Shown: in pieces, positions 9,539 to 18,027 of the stretch
Layout: the number at the start of each line of letters is the position of its first letter
How positions within the stretch are numbered: position 1 is the stretch's first letter
Origin: Nitrospinales bacterium
GTDB taxonomy: Bacteria > Nitrospinota_A > UBA7883 > JACRGQ01
Length of the DNA stretch: 35,011 nucleotides
NCBI GenBank assembly: GCA_023248535.1
Contig: JAHFEJ010000026.1
Location: 1 to 35,011, forward strand
Direction: 5' to 3'
Notes under the pieces: model-generated
The model's input: the letters and a program-made list of their open reading frames with translations, nothing else
The model's database searches: none
What the model was told of the DNA's origin: nothing
Program-made: the position numbers and the translations under genes

Positions 9539-11359
9539 TCAGGCCACCGTCACCGATTTGGCCAGCGCCCGTGGTTTATCCACGTTCTTGCCCAGCGTGA
9601 CGGCGGCGAAGTAGGAGTAGAGTTGGGCGGCGACCAGGCTTACCAAGGGGGCGACAAGCGGCGGCGACGCGGGGAGCATCAGCTGGTCGTCCAGCAGTTT
9701 TGATTTCTGGAGGGTTTTGGAAGAGTGGATGGCGGTCACCGAGCCTCCCCGCGCCCTGATTTCCTCGATGGAACTCATCGTCATGTTGAACAGCTCCTCC
9801 TCCTTTTCGGCCGGGACGAAAACAAGCGACTTGAGCTTTTCGTCGATGAGGGCGATGGTGCCATGTTTCAAAAAGCCCGCCGGCATCCCTTCGGCATGCA
9901 GGTAGGCCACTTCTTTTACTTTCAGCGCGGCTTCGAGCGCGATGGGGTAGTAGCGGCCCCGGCCCAGATAGAGCCAGTTGTGGTGGTGTGCCGTGCGCTG
10001 CGCCAGGGTGTGCACAAAGCCGGAGTATTCGTTAAGGAAACCGGAGATGGTATCAGGCAGGGTCTCGAGCTGTTTTATTTTCTGTTTTTTATCGGCGGGG
10101 GTTATCCGCTTGGTCATCACTCCCGCCTCGATGGCGATGCGGATGAGGATGATCATCTGCGCCAGGGCGGCTTTGGTGCTGATAACGCAGATTTCGGGGC
10201 CGGAGCCTTGCATCACCACATCGTCCACGAGGCGCGCCATCGTGCTGCCGATGACATTGACCATGGCGGCGGTGCGGGTTTTGCGGCGTTTTGCCTCGCG
10301 CAGAACGCGCAGGGTATCGTATGTTTCGCCGGATTGGGAAACGGCCAGAATGAAATCCTCCTGCCCGAAGGCGCTGCCTTCCAGGAATTCATCGGCGCTT
10401 ACGGCGGGGGCGCTGACGCCCGCTTCGCTGGCGAGGTAGTATTGCCCCAACTGGGCCACATAAAAGGTTGTGCCCACGCCCGTCAGGAATGCGCGGCGCG
10501 CTTCAATCAGGCGGCGGGCCAGATTGGCGATGGACTTTTCGTCGATTGCCAGGGCTTTAATGACAGTCTGGGGCTGCTCGTGGATTTCCTTGAGCATGTA
10601 GTGGGGAAATCCCCCTTTTTTGCTCATCTCGGCGTCCCATTCGATCAGCATCACCTGTTTGTCCACCGGTTGGCCGTTTGACATCCGTTTTACGGCGTAG
10701 CCCTCGTCGGTGATAACGGCATATTCGCCATCGTCCATCACCACGGCGTTCTTGGTGTATTCGATGAAAGCATTGAAATCGGAGCCGAGGTAGTTTTCAT
10801 TTTTTCCCAGCCCGATAATGAGCGGGCTTTCGTGTTTGCCGCAAAAGATGCACCACGGCTCTTCGGCGGATACCATCGCCACGGCAAACGAGCCGTCCAG
10901 TTCTTTCAGGGCGGCCACAAACGCCCCCTCCAGCGGCATGCCCCCTTTGCGGTATTCTTCAATGAGGTGGGGGATCACTTCGGTATCGGTTTCGGACGCG
11001 AAGATGTGCCCCTTTTTCATGAGTTTGGTTCTGAGCACGCCGTAGTTGGAAATAATGCCGTTATGCACTACCGCGATGGTTCCGTCGCAGTTTGTGTGCG
11101 GATGGGCGTTTAACGGCGTAACGCCGCCGTGGGTTGCCCAGCGGGTGTGCGCGATCCCCACATGGCCGTCGAGCGAGGTGAAAAGCTCCTTTTCCGCCAC
11201 TTCGGCCACATGGCCCACGTTCTTGCGGACGATGGGACCGTGGGAATTGATCACCGCCATGCCGCAGGAGTCGTACCCCCGGTATTCAAGATTCTGGATG
11301 CTGTCAAGCAGCCGCCGCGAGATGGAGGTGTTGGAAACGATGCCGCTGATGCCGCACAT
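9539..11359 (-). CDS. glmS: Glutamine-fructose-6-phosphate aminotransferase (canonical copy)
   Basis: Makes glucosamine-6-phosphate from fructose-6-phosphate and glutamine. The frame is open to 11461, but the start is fixed at the ATG at 11359 because Cys2 (MCGISGIV) must become the N-terminal nucleophile. The glutaminase residues are present: EYRGYDSCG, HTRWATHG, VVHNGIISN and SETDTE. The SIS isomerase half has SQSGETYDT, KVKEVAYLHAE, LKHGTIALID and the C-terminal DKPRALAKSVTVA. Length is 606 residues, as expected. It is two bases from the nucleotidyltransferase stop upstream and three from the mutase start downstream. It is one of two GlmS paralogues in this operon and the one with an intact glutaminase site. 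Confidence 0.95.
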   Translation of the reverse strand: MCGISGIVSNTSISRRLLDSIQNLEYRGYDSCGMAVINSHGPIVRKNVGHVAEVAEKELFTSLDGHVGIAHTRWATHGGVTPLNAHPHTNCDGTIAVVHNGIISNYGVLRTKLMKKGHIFASETDTEVIPHLIEEYRKGGMPLEGAFVAALKELDGSFAVAMVSAEEPWCIFCGKHESPLIIGLGKNENYLGSDFNAFIEYTKNAVVMDDGEYAVITDEGYAVKRMSNGQPVDKQVMLIEWDAEMSKKGGFPHYMLKEIHEQPQTVIKALAIDEKSIANLARRLIEARRAFLTGVGTTFYVAQLGQYYLASEAGVSAPAVSADEFLEGSAFGQEDFILAVSQSGETYDTLRVLREAKRRKTRTAAMVNVIGSTMARLVDDVVMQGSGPEICVISTKAALAQMIILIRIAIEAGVMTKRITPADKKQKIKQLETLPDTISGFLNEYSGFVHTLAQRTAHHHNWLYLGRGRYYPIALEAALKVKEVAYLHAEGMPAGFLKHGTIALIDEKLKSLVFVPAEKEEELFNMTMSSIEEIRARGGSVTAIHSSKTLQKSKLLDDQLMLPASPPLVAPLVSLVAAQLYSYFAAVTLGKNVDKPRALAKSVTVA

Positions 11360-11361
11360 GG

Positions 11362-12570
11362 CTATTTTCCGCCTTTCGGATAGGTAAAGTGGTGGGGAAC
11401 CACCGTTTCCGGTTCGATTATGGAACCGGGAGCGATGGTGTGGCCCGCTCCCAGGCGGCAACTGTCCCCCACAAACGCGCCCAGCTTTATCATCTTTGAA
11501 TCCAGGGCAACCTTGTTTACCCGGACTTTCACGGTGGAGCCATCCATGTTGTTGTTGACGGTCACGATACCGGAGCCGACATCGACTCCCTCGCCGATCA
11601 CGCTGTCTCCGATAAAGGAGAGGCGGCCCACGCGGCCACCGCCGGTCAGCACGCAGTTTTTCATTTCGACGCCGTAACCGATCACCGATTTGGGTCCGAG
11701 CGATGAATATTTACGCACCAGCACGTTATTGCCGATGTATGTGCCGCGGCCGATGAAGGCGGGGCCTTCGATAATCGAGCCGGAACGGATTTCCGCGTCT
11801 TCCTCGATGATCACCGGCCCTTTGATCTTCGCGTCCCGCATTTTCACCGATTGGTGCACGCGGGCATGTGTCCACGTATCCATAACCATTTTGTTCGCGG
11901 CCAGGATGTCCCACGGATAGCCGATATCGATCCATCCCTTCTCCCACATGGCCGCCCTGAGGCCTTCGCTTTTAATCAAATGCATCAAGGCCTTGGCCAT
12001 ATCGCCATCACATTTTTCCAGCAGGCCAAAAAAAGTGTACGGGAGCACATAGATGCCCGCCAGTACGTAATTGCCCAAATTTTTGCGTTCCGGCTTTTCC
12101 ACGATTTTAATGATATTCATGGTGTTGTCCAGGTACACATTGCCAAACGAGCCGGTTTCCGGGGGGAGGCAGATGGCCGCCGTCGGCTTACCCCCCAGCC
12201 CGAAAATCTGGAGGGCGTTGCGCACTATGTTATCGTCGGTCACCACGTCCGCGTAGACCAACAGGAAATGTTCCCCCGGAGTGAATTTCGCCTTGGCGGC
12301 GAGGATCGCATCGCCGATGCCCGCCTGTTTTTTTTGCGTTACGTAGCTGATGCCCATGCCGATGTTCTGGCCGGTGCCGAAGTAGTCGGTGATCGATTTG
12401 CCCAACGGGCCCATGACGCAGATGACGTCGTTAAACCCCGATTCCTTAAGCATCTGCAATGACCGGTACAGGATCGGCCGTCCCGCCACATGAAGCATCG
12501 ATTTGGGCCGGGTGGTCGAAAACGGGGCCATGTTGTTTCCGCCGCCCGCGGCCAGGATTAGTGCTTTCAT
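11362..12570 (-). CDS. Diverged sugar-phosphate nucleotidyltransferase/hexapeptide-repeat fusion (GlmU-like, catalytic residues altered)
   Basis: A 402-residue two-domain protein. The N-terminal nucleotidyltransferase fold starts MKALILAAGGGNNMAPFSTT then RPKSMLHVAGRPIL. The usual Arg of the GxGTRM/GERL signature is absent (GGGNNM at residues 9-14). The C-terminal beta-helix aligns with the GlmU acetyltransferase centre: R286 and K304 are kept, but R316 replaces the catalytic His, F319 replaces Tyr and D330 replaces the first Asn, while N339 is kept (alignment by eye). So either it acts on a different sugar or acyl substrate, or one or both activities are lost. It lies between two glmS genes, 12 bases after one and two before the other. 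It resembles the archaeal-type GlmU architecture more than the bacterial one. Confidence 0.85.
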   Translation of the reverse strand: MKALILAAGGGNNMAPFSTTRPKSMLHVAGRPILYRSLQMLKESGFNDVICVMGPLGKSITDYFGTGQNIGMGISYVTQKKQAGIGDAILAAKAKFTPGEHFLLVYADVVTDDNIVRNALQIFGLGGKPTAAICLPPETGSFGNVYLDNTMNIIKIVEKPERKNLGNYVLAGIYVLPYTFFGLLEKCDGDMAKALMHLIKSEGLRAAMWEKGWIDIGYPWDILAANKMVMDTWTHARVHQSVKMRDAKIKGPVIIEEDAEIRSGSIIEGPAFIGRGTYIGNNVLVRKYSSLGPKSVIGYGVEMKNCVLTGGGRVGRLSFIGDSVIGEGVDVGSGIVTVNNNMDGSTVKVRVNKVALDSKMIKLGAFVGDSCRLGAGHTIAPGSIIEPETVVPHHFTYPKGGK

Positions 12571-12582
12571 CCGTAACTCTCC

Positions 12583-14400
12583 TTACACGGTAACGCTTTT
12601 TGCCACATTCCGCGGCCTGTCCACGTCCTTATTATTGTATAAGGCAACATAATAGATGAAAAGCTGGGCCGGAACAATCGCCAGCAACGGGGCCAGGATG
12701 TCCGGTGCCCCGGGCAGCGCGATAAAGTCGTCGCAATGGGATTCCACGCCGCTGTCCGCGAAACCGGTGGCGATCACCCGCGCGCCCCGCGCCCGAAGCT
12801 CATCCATATCGTTAAGCGCCTCCTGCAACAGGGAGTGGAGGTTGCCGAAATAGAGGATCGGCGTGTTTTTTTCAACCAGGCTGATCGGCCCGTGCTTCAT
12901 TTCCCCGCCCACCAGCCCTTCAGCGTGGATACCGGCCACTTCTTTCATTTTAAGGCCGCAATAAAGTGAAACCGGGTAGTTGAGCCCCCGCCCGATAAAA
13001 AAGAAGCTCTTATGGTGTGAAAACTTCTCCGCCAACCGCCGAATAAGCGTTTCATAGGTAACCATCAATTCCATCTGTTCAGGCAATTTGGCCAGCGCAT
13101 CAATCAGTTTCCGCTGTTCCTCCACGGAAAGGGCGTTTTTCGACCGCGCCAGATGCAAGGCCAGAAGGGCGGTGGCCGCCACATTGGCCGAAAAGGTTTT
13201 GCTGGATGCGATGGATATTTCCGGCCCCGCGCGGGTGACGAAAAGGTCGTCCGCCAGGCGGGCAAGGGCGCTGTCGCCATTATTGGTGATCGCCAGCAGG
13301 CGCGCGCCCTTCTCTTTGGCCGCCTTCGAGCTTTCGATAGTATCGTGGGTTTCGCCGGACTGCGAGATCGCCACATAAAGGGTATTTTTCTCGATGACCG
13401 TTGTATCGAAGCGGTATTCAGAGGAAATAACACGCGCGGCGGGGACGCCCGCCACCGTTTCACACAACCGTTGTCCCAGCATGGCCGCCACATACGATGC
13501 TCCGCCGCCGCAGAAAACGGCTTTTTTTATTTCTTCCCCCGCGCCGCAGGGGAAGGTGAAAGCTTCGGGGGTGAGTTGTTCGGCTTTCCCCCGGAAACAG
13601 CCGGCGATGGTTTCGCGCACCGCGCGGGGGGATTCCACGATTTCTTTTAACAGGAAATTTCGGTAGCCCCGCTTTTCGGCCATGACCGGATTCCATGAGA
13701 TTTTCTGGGGGGCCTGCTCCACCTGGCGTCCGTTGAAATCGAGCAGTTGCGCCCCTTCGGGGGTGAGCAGGGCCACCTCGCCATCCCGCAAAAAAACCAT
13801 CGTATCGGTGTACGGCGCGATGGCGGTGGCGTCGGAGGCGGCAAGATACTCCCCTTTGCCCAGCCCGATCACCATGGGATTCCCTTTGCGGACCACCACC
13901 AACTGTTCCGGCGCGCGCGCCGAAACGGCGCAGAAGGTCAGCCCTCCCTCCAGCAGGTTCAAAACCGCCAACACCGAATCGATCAGGTCTCCCCGCCAGT
14001 GCAGATTGATAAGGTGGGGGAGAATCTCAGTGTCGGTTTCGCTGCGGAAACGGATACCCTGTTTTTTAAGCTGCGTGCGCAGGGCCATGGCGTTTTCTAT
14101 GATGCCGTTGTGCACCACCGCGGTGTCCCCCGCCACCTGGGGATGGGCGTTTTTTATGGAGGGTTTGCCGTGCGAAGCCCAGCGGGTATGTGCAATGCCG
14201 ACATTGCCCAAAAGCGGTTTTGCGCGGAGTTTTTCGGCCAACCCTGCCGGTCGGCCCAGCGTCCGCTTGATTGACAACCCTCCGGGGCCGATGAGCGCGA
14301 TGCCGCTGCTGTCGTACCCCCGGTATTCCAGCCGGATGATCGCATCCAGCAATATGTCCTGCGCGTTGCGGGGGCCGATGTACCCGGCAAGGCCGCTCAT
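12583..14400 (-). CDS. GlmS paralogue with Ser in place of the catalytic Cys
   Basis: A 605-residue protein with full GlmS architecture, but the start reads ATG AGC GGC (MSGLAGYIG), so the N-terminal nucleophile is Ser. Other glutaminase residues remain: EYRGYDSSG, HTRWASHG with R73, VVHNGIIEN and SETDTEILPHL. The isomerase half keeps SQSGETHDT, LKMKEVAGIHAE, MKHGPISLVE and the C-terminal DRPRNVAKSVTV, so sugar isomerisation should be possible. Cys-to-Ser changes in class II amidotransferases generally abolish glutamine hydrolysis while ammonia-dependent activity can survive. Here that is an inference. No in-frame Met-Cys lies upstream, because the preceding glmU gene ends in an ATGA overlap exactly at this start. 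Confidence 0.9.
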   Translation of the reverse strand: MSGLAGYIGPRNAQDILLDAIIRLEYRGYDSSGIALIGPGGLSIKRTLGRPAGLAEKLRAKPLLGNVGIAHTRWASHGKPSIKNAHPQVAGDTAVVHNGIIENAMALRTQLKKQGIRFRSETDTEILPHLINLHWRGDLIDSVLAVLNLLEGGLTFCAVSARAPEQLVVVRKGNPMVIGLGKGEYLAASDATAIAPYTDTMVFLRDGEVALLTPEGAQLLDFNGRQVEQAPQKISWNPVMAEKRGYRNFLLKEIVESPRAVRETIAGCFRGKAEQLTPEAFTFPCGAGEEIKKAVFCGGGASYVAAMLGQRLCETVAGVPAARVISSEYRFDTTVIEKNTLYVAISQSGETHDTIESSKAAKEKGARLLAITNNGDSALARLADDLFVTRAGPEISIASSKTFSANVAATALLALHLARSKNALSVEEQRKLIDALAKLPEQMELMVTYETLIRRLAEKFSHHKSFFFIGRGLNYPVSLYCGLKMKEVAGIHAEGLVGGEMKHGPISLVEKNTPILYFGNLHSLLQEALNDMDELRARGARVIATGFADSGVESHCDDFIALPGAPDILAPLLAIVPAQLFIYYVALYNNKDVDRPRNVAKSVTV

Positions 14401-15143
14401 GCGCGCCCGCCGTTGGCATGGGCGCGGTTGATCGCCGCCAGTTCATCAACGGTATTGACGCCGGTGATTTCGCCGATGTCCGGCAGTTTCAGCGCCGCGA
14501 CGGTTTTTCCGCCGGCCAGGGCGATTTTAACCACATCGGTCAGGTAGTATTCCTTCTGGTCGTTGGCGGGGCGTATCTGTTCCAGCGCGCCCCAGAGAAA
14601 AGAGGCGTCGAACACATAGATGCCGCCGTTGATCTCGGTCACGGCCTTCTGGGCGGGAGAGGCATCCCGTTCCTCAACGATGGCGTTCACCGCGCCGCCG
14701 GCATCCCGTATCACCCTTCCGTAACCGGCGGGATGTCCGCATTCGGCGCTCAACAGCGTCACCGCCGCGCCGCTCTCCGCCGCCAACGCCAGCAGGCGGC
14801 GCACAGTGCCCGGCTGGATCCGCGGCACATCGCCGGAGAGCACCACCACCGTGCCGTTGAAACCGTTCAACGCGGGGCGGGCCTGCATCACGGCATGGGC
14901 GGTGCCAAGCTGTTCGCGCTGCCCGGCGAAAAGCGTGCCGGTGCCAGCCAGCGCCTCTTGCACCATTTCGGCCTTATAGCCGACCACCGCGACAACGGTA
15001 CCGGCGATCTCATGCGCGGCGCGCGCCACATGCGCCACCAGCGGCTCCCCCGCGAAGGGGTGCAACACCTTCGGCAGATCGCTTTTCATGCGGGTTCCCT
15101 TGCCCGCCGCCAGGATGATCACCGCCACGCCTTGCTTGTCCAT
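14397..15143 (-). CDS. glmU: GlmU-type N-acetylglucosamine-1-phosphate uridylyltransferase, pyrophosphorylase domain only
   Basis: A 248-residue protein with the bacterial GlmU N-terminal domain: VIILAAGKGTRMKSDLPKVL, AGQREQLGTAHAVMQ, VVLSGDVPRI, AGYGRVIRD, AIVEERDAS, EINGGIYVF and TGVNTVDELA. It should transfer UMP from UTP to GlcNAc-1-phosphate. Normal GlmU is about 450 residues and carries a beta-helix acetyltransferase domain. Here the gene stops after the first domain, with an ATGA overlap into the GlmS paralogue, so it is a clean gene end and not a window or frame artefact. The frame is open to 15440, but the ATG at 15143 gives the normal N-terminus. It is the first gene of the six-gene operon. 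Confidence 0.92.
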   Translation of the reverse strand: MDKQGVAVIILAAGKGTRMKSDLPKVLHPFAGEPLVAHVARAAHEIAGTVVAVVGYKAEMVQEALAGTGTLFAGQREQLGTAHAVMQARPALNGFNGTVVVLSGDVPRIQPGTVRRLLALAAESGAAVTLLSAECGHPAGYGRVIRDAGGAVNAIVEERDASPAQKAVTEINGGIYVFDASFLWGALEQIRPANDQKEYYLTDVVKIALAGGKTVAALKLPDIGEITGVNTVDELAAINRAHANGGRA

Positions 15144-15230
15144 GGTGCAATTTTCCAGTAAAGCGCCGCGTAAAGCAATCGGGATATTCCCGTGGTTGGG
15201 GCGGGGGGCCGTGTTTGGTATAGTGAACCG

Positions 15231-16061
15231 ATGCGGATACGGGTGGCTACGCTGGGGGCGGGAGTGATGCTGGTGTTGGCGGCGTTGTTTGCCGTGGGAC
15301 GGTGCCACGAGACGTTTTCCATGCTCCACCCCGCGCGGGGGGATGTCAGCGTTCCCGCCGGCTACAATCCCAAGCCGCGCGATGTATTCATCGATACCGG
15401 CCGCGGGGTGATTCACGGCTGGTTTTTCGCGGTGGATCAAAACGCCCCCACGCTTCTATATATACATGGCAACGCCGATACCATCGCCAAGCGGCTTGAG
15501 GTCATCAAAGGGTATATCGGCCTTGGCCTCAATGTTTTCATCTACGACCCGCATGGGTTCGGCAAGAGCCAGGGGGGATCGAACCGGTTCAATTTCGTGT
15601 CGGACGCTTTTGCCGCCTACCGCCACCTCACGGAGCGGATGCGGATACGCCCGCACAGCATTATTGTACTGGGGCAATCGCTGGGAGGCGTACCGGCATT
15701 GCGGCTGGCCAACAAAGAACCAGTGGGGGGGCTGATTCTCGAAGGAACGTTCATAAGCATCCGCCAGATGGCGCGTGACATGTATCCCGCTTTGCCCTTA
15801 TGGCCGCTGGCCTCCGGTGACTACGATAACGAACGGGAAATACGCCGCCTGAAAACGCCGCTTCTGATCATTAACGGCTCGGCGGATATGGTGGTCGCGC
15901 CCTACCATTCGCAACGGCTGTTCGATATTGCGCCGGAGCCGCGGGAGTATATACGCGTCGACGGCGCTGGACATACCGCCATGTATGAAGTCTCGCCGGA
16001 GGCTTACTACGGAGGGATAGCCCGGTTCATCGAGAGGACGGCGGGGCAGCGGTCTCTTTAA
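15231..16061 (+). CDS. Alpha/beta hydrolase with N-terminal membrane anchor or signal peptide
   Basis: About 276 residues. The N-terminus RIRVATLGAGVMLVLAALFA is a signal sequence or membrane anchor. The cysteine that follows does not make a good lipobox. The hydrolase core shows LLYIHGNADT (oxyanion strand), YDPHGFGKSQG, the nucleophile elbow GQSLGG, the acid strand INGSADMVV and the catalytic His in DGAGHT. This resembles the BEM46/YfnB-like serine hydrolases. The substrate is unknown. A TATAGT at 15219-15224 would place transcription start at or next to the ATG, so the message could be nearly leaderless. The 3' end overlaps the convergent antiporter gene by 35 bases. Confidence 0.87.
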   Translation: MRIRVATLGAGVMLVLAALFAVGRCHETFSMLHPARGDVSVPAGYNPKPRDVFIDTGRGVIHGWFFAVDQNAPTLLYIHGNADTIAKRLEVIKGYIGLGLNVFIYDPHGFGKSQGGSNRFNFVSDAFAAYRHLTERMRIRPHSIIVLGQSLGGVPALRLANKEPVGGLILEGTFISIRQMARDMYPALPLWPLASGDYDNEREIRRLKTPLLIINGSADMVVAPYHSQRLFDIAPEPREYIRVDGAGHTAMYEVSPEAYYGGIARFIERTAGQRSL

Positions 16062-18027
16062 GCCTCTTGGTGGCGCTTTTGAGCTGCATCGGATTCCCGA
16101 CAATGTAAACGATGTCCCGTTCGGCCAGCGCAAAATCGGCCGCCGGATTGGTGTGCAGTTCCCGTTGCCGTTGCACCGCCAACACGGTGGCGCCGGTAAG
16201 GGCGCGCAGGTTCACCTCGGAAAGTTTTTTTTCCGCAACCGTCGCCCCCGGCGGAATGTCCACGGTCTGCATCCCCATTTTGTTGGCAAGAAGACCGCCG
16301 AGCGGGTTGTCCCAGCCTGTTTTGGCCGGCATGGAGCGGAGCATCTTATAGGTTCCTTCACGCACGGTATTGACGTGCTCCATGATGATGTTGAATGGCA
16401 CGTTGTAGACCTGAAGCACGTGCGAAAAAATCTCGATGCTGGTCTCAAACTCTTCGGGGATCACTTCGTTGGCCCCCAGCGCGGTGAGCGGCTCGATCTC
16501 CCGCACATAACGGGTGCGGACGATGATGTGCAGGCGCGGGCTGAGCCGCCGGGCCACGCTCACCACCCGCCGCTCAACCGCCGCGTCCGAGATCGCCACC
16601 ACCATCACCCGCGCCTTGTCCAGCGAGACATGCCTGAGCACATGGTCATGCGTGGCGTCGCCGAAGTGGATCGGCTCGCCCAGTTTCATCTGTTCCCTCA
16701 CCGTGGCGGGGTTCAGTTCCAGGATGTTGTATGGCACGCCGGACGCGCGAAGCACATGCACCAAGTGCTGCCCGTTGAGGCCGAAGCCGACAACGATGAC
16801 GTGGTCGCGGATCGGGCCGTAGTTGCTGCCGGATTCGGTGACGCGCGGTTCGCGCCGCCGCGGCAGGCGGCGCAGGATGGCGGCGGCCACCCGGGGAGAA
16901 GCCGCCATCATAAAAGGGGTGGCGGCCATGGTGATAACGGCGGCGGCCAGAAACGCCTGATAGAACGGCCCCATATCAATACCGGAGCCGATTCCCGATT
17001 TCGCCAACACGAAGGAAAACTCCCCGATCTGGCTCAGCGCCAGGCTTGTGACGATGGAAAAGCGCAACGGCTGGCCGAGCAGCGCGCCCGGCAGCGCGGC
17101 GGCGGGGATCTTGATAAGGATGATGCCGGCGGTGACCGCCAGCACAAACGGCAAATGATCGAAAGCGAAGCGCACATCCAGCAACATGCCGATGGAGACG
17201 AAGAAAAGCGCGTTCAGGATGTCGCGGAACGGCAGGACTTCAGCCACCACCTGATGGGAGTACTCCGAATCGGAGATCATCATGCCGGCGAGGAATGCCC
17301 CCAGCGCCAGCGACAGCCCCGCCTCGAAGGTGAGGTAGGCGGTGCCGAGGCACATCAGGAGGATCACCATGATGAAAAGCTCGCGGTTGCGGGTGCTTAA
17401 CGTGTGGAACAGCAGGTGCGGCACCACCCAGCGGGTGGCGGCCAACACCGCCGCCACCAGCAGCACCGCTTTGAACACCAACGGCAGCAGGGCGGGGGTT
17501 GCGGCGCCGCCGCCGGCCAGGAAAGGGATCAGCAGCATCATCGGCACGGCGCAGAGGTCCTGGAAAATCAGGATACCGGTGATGCTCTGCCCCTGCTGGG
17601 TGTTCACCTCCGCCCGGTCAGTCAGCACCTTCAGCACCACGGCGGTGGAGGAAAGCGCGACGAGGAAACCGATGAAGACCGCTTTCCCCGGATCGCCTAT
17701 GGCGAGGTATGCCACCCCCGCCACGGCCAAAACGGTCAGCCCCACCTGCACTGCGCCGCCCACCAGCACCATTTTCTTCATTCGGTACATTTTGGTCATG
17801 GAGAATTCGAGGCCGACGGTGAACAGCAGCAGCACGACGCCGATCTCGGCCAGTATTTCGACCGTCGATTGATTCTGCACCAGCGAAAGGCCGTGCGGGC
17901 CGAGCGCCACCCCCGAAACAAGGAACCCGACGATGGCCGGTATTTTTATTTTATCGAATACGAAGACGACGATGGCCGACCATCCGAAGATGAGCAGCAG
18001 GTCGCGGAGTAACTCAACCTGCTCCAT
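16027..18027 (-). CDS. KefB/CPA2-type monovalent cation:proton antiporter with RCK domains
   Basis: A 666-residue protein. Residues 1-385 form about a dozen hydrophobic helices with CPA2 landmarks GFLVSGVALGPHGL, LLLFTVGLEFS, ALSSTAVVLKVL, GILIFQDLCAVP and FFVSIGMLLD. Residues about 408-540 are an RCK/TrkA-N domain with the nucleotide loop VIVVGFGLNGQHL. A TrkA-C domain occupies about 570-655. Such proteins export K+ or Na+ in exchange for protons, with gating by nucleotide binding to RCK. The ion here is not determined. The ATG shares one base with the stop of the GHMP kinase gene (TGATG). The last 35 bases overlap the convergent hydrolase gene. Confidence 0.93.
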   Translation of the reverse strand: MEQVELLRDLLLIFGWSAIVVFVFDKIKIPAIVGFLVSGVALGPHGLSLVQNQSTVEILAEIGVVLLLFTVGLEFSMTKMYRMKKMVLVGGAVQVGLTVLAVAGVAYLAIGDPGKAVFIGFLVALSSTAVVLKVLTDRAEVNTQQGQSITGILIFQDLCAVPMMLLIPFLAGGGAATPALLPLVFKAVLLVAAVLAATRWVVPHLLFHTLSTRNRELFIMVILLMCLGTAYLTFEAGLSLALGAFLAGMMISDSEYSHQVVAEVLPFRDILNALFFVSIGMLLDVRFAFDHLPFVLAVTAGIILIKIPAAALPGALLGQPLRFSIVTSLALSQIGEFSFVLAKSGIGSGIDMGPFYQAFLAAAVITMAATPFMMAASPRVAAAILRRLPRRREPRVTESGSNYGPIRDHVIVVGFGLNGQHLVHVLRASGVPYNILELNPATVREQMKLGEPIHFGDATHDHVLRHVSLDKARVMVVAISDAAVERRVVSVARRLSPRLHIIVRTRYVREIEPLTALGANEVIPEEFETSIEIFSHVLQVYNVPFNIIMEHVNTVREGTYKMLRSMPAKTGWDNPLGGLLANKMGMQTVDIPPGATVAEKKLSEVNLRALTGATVLAVQRQRELHTNPAADFALAERDIVYIVGNPMQLKSATKRLKETAAPPSSR

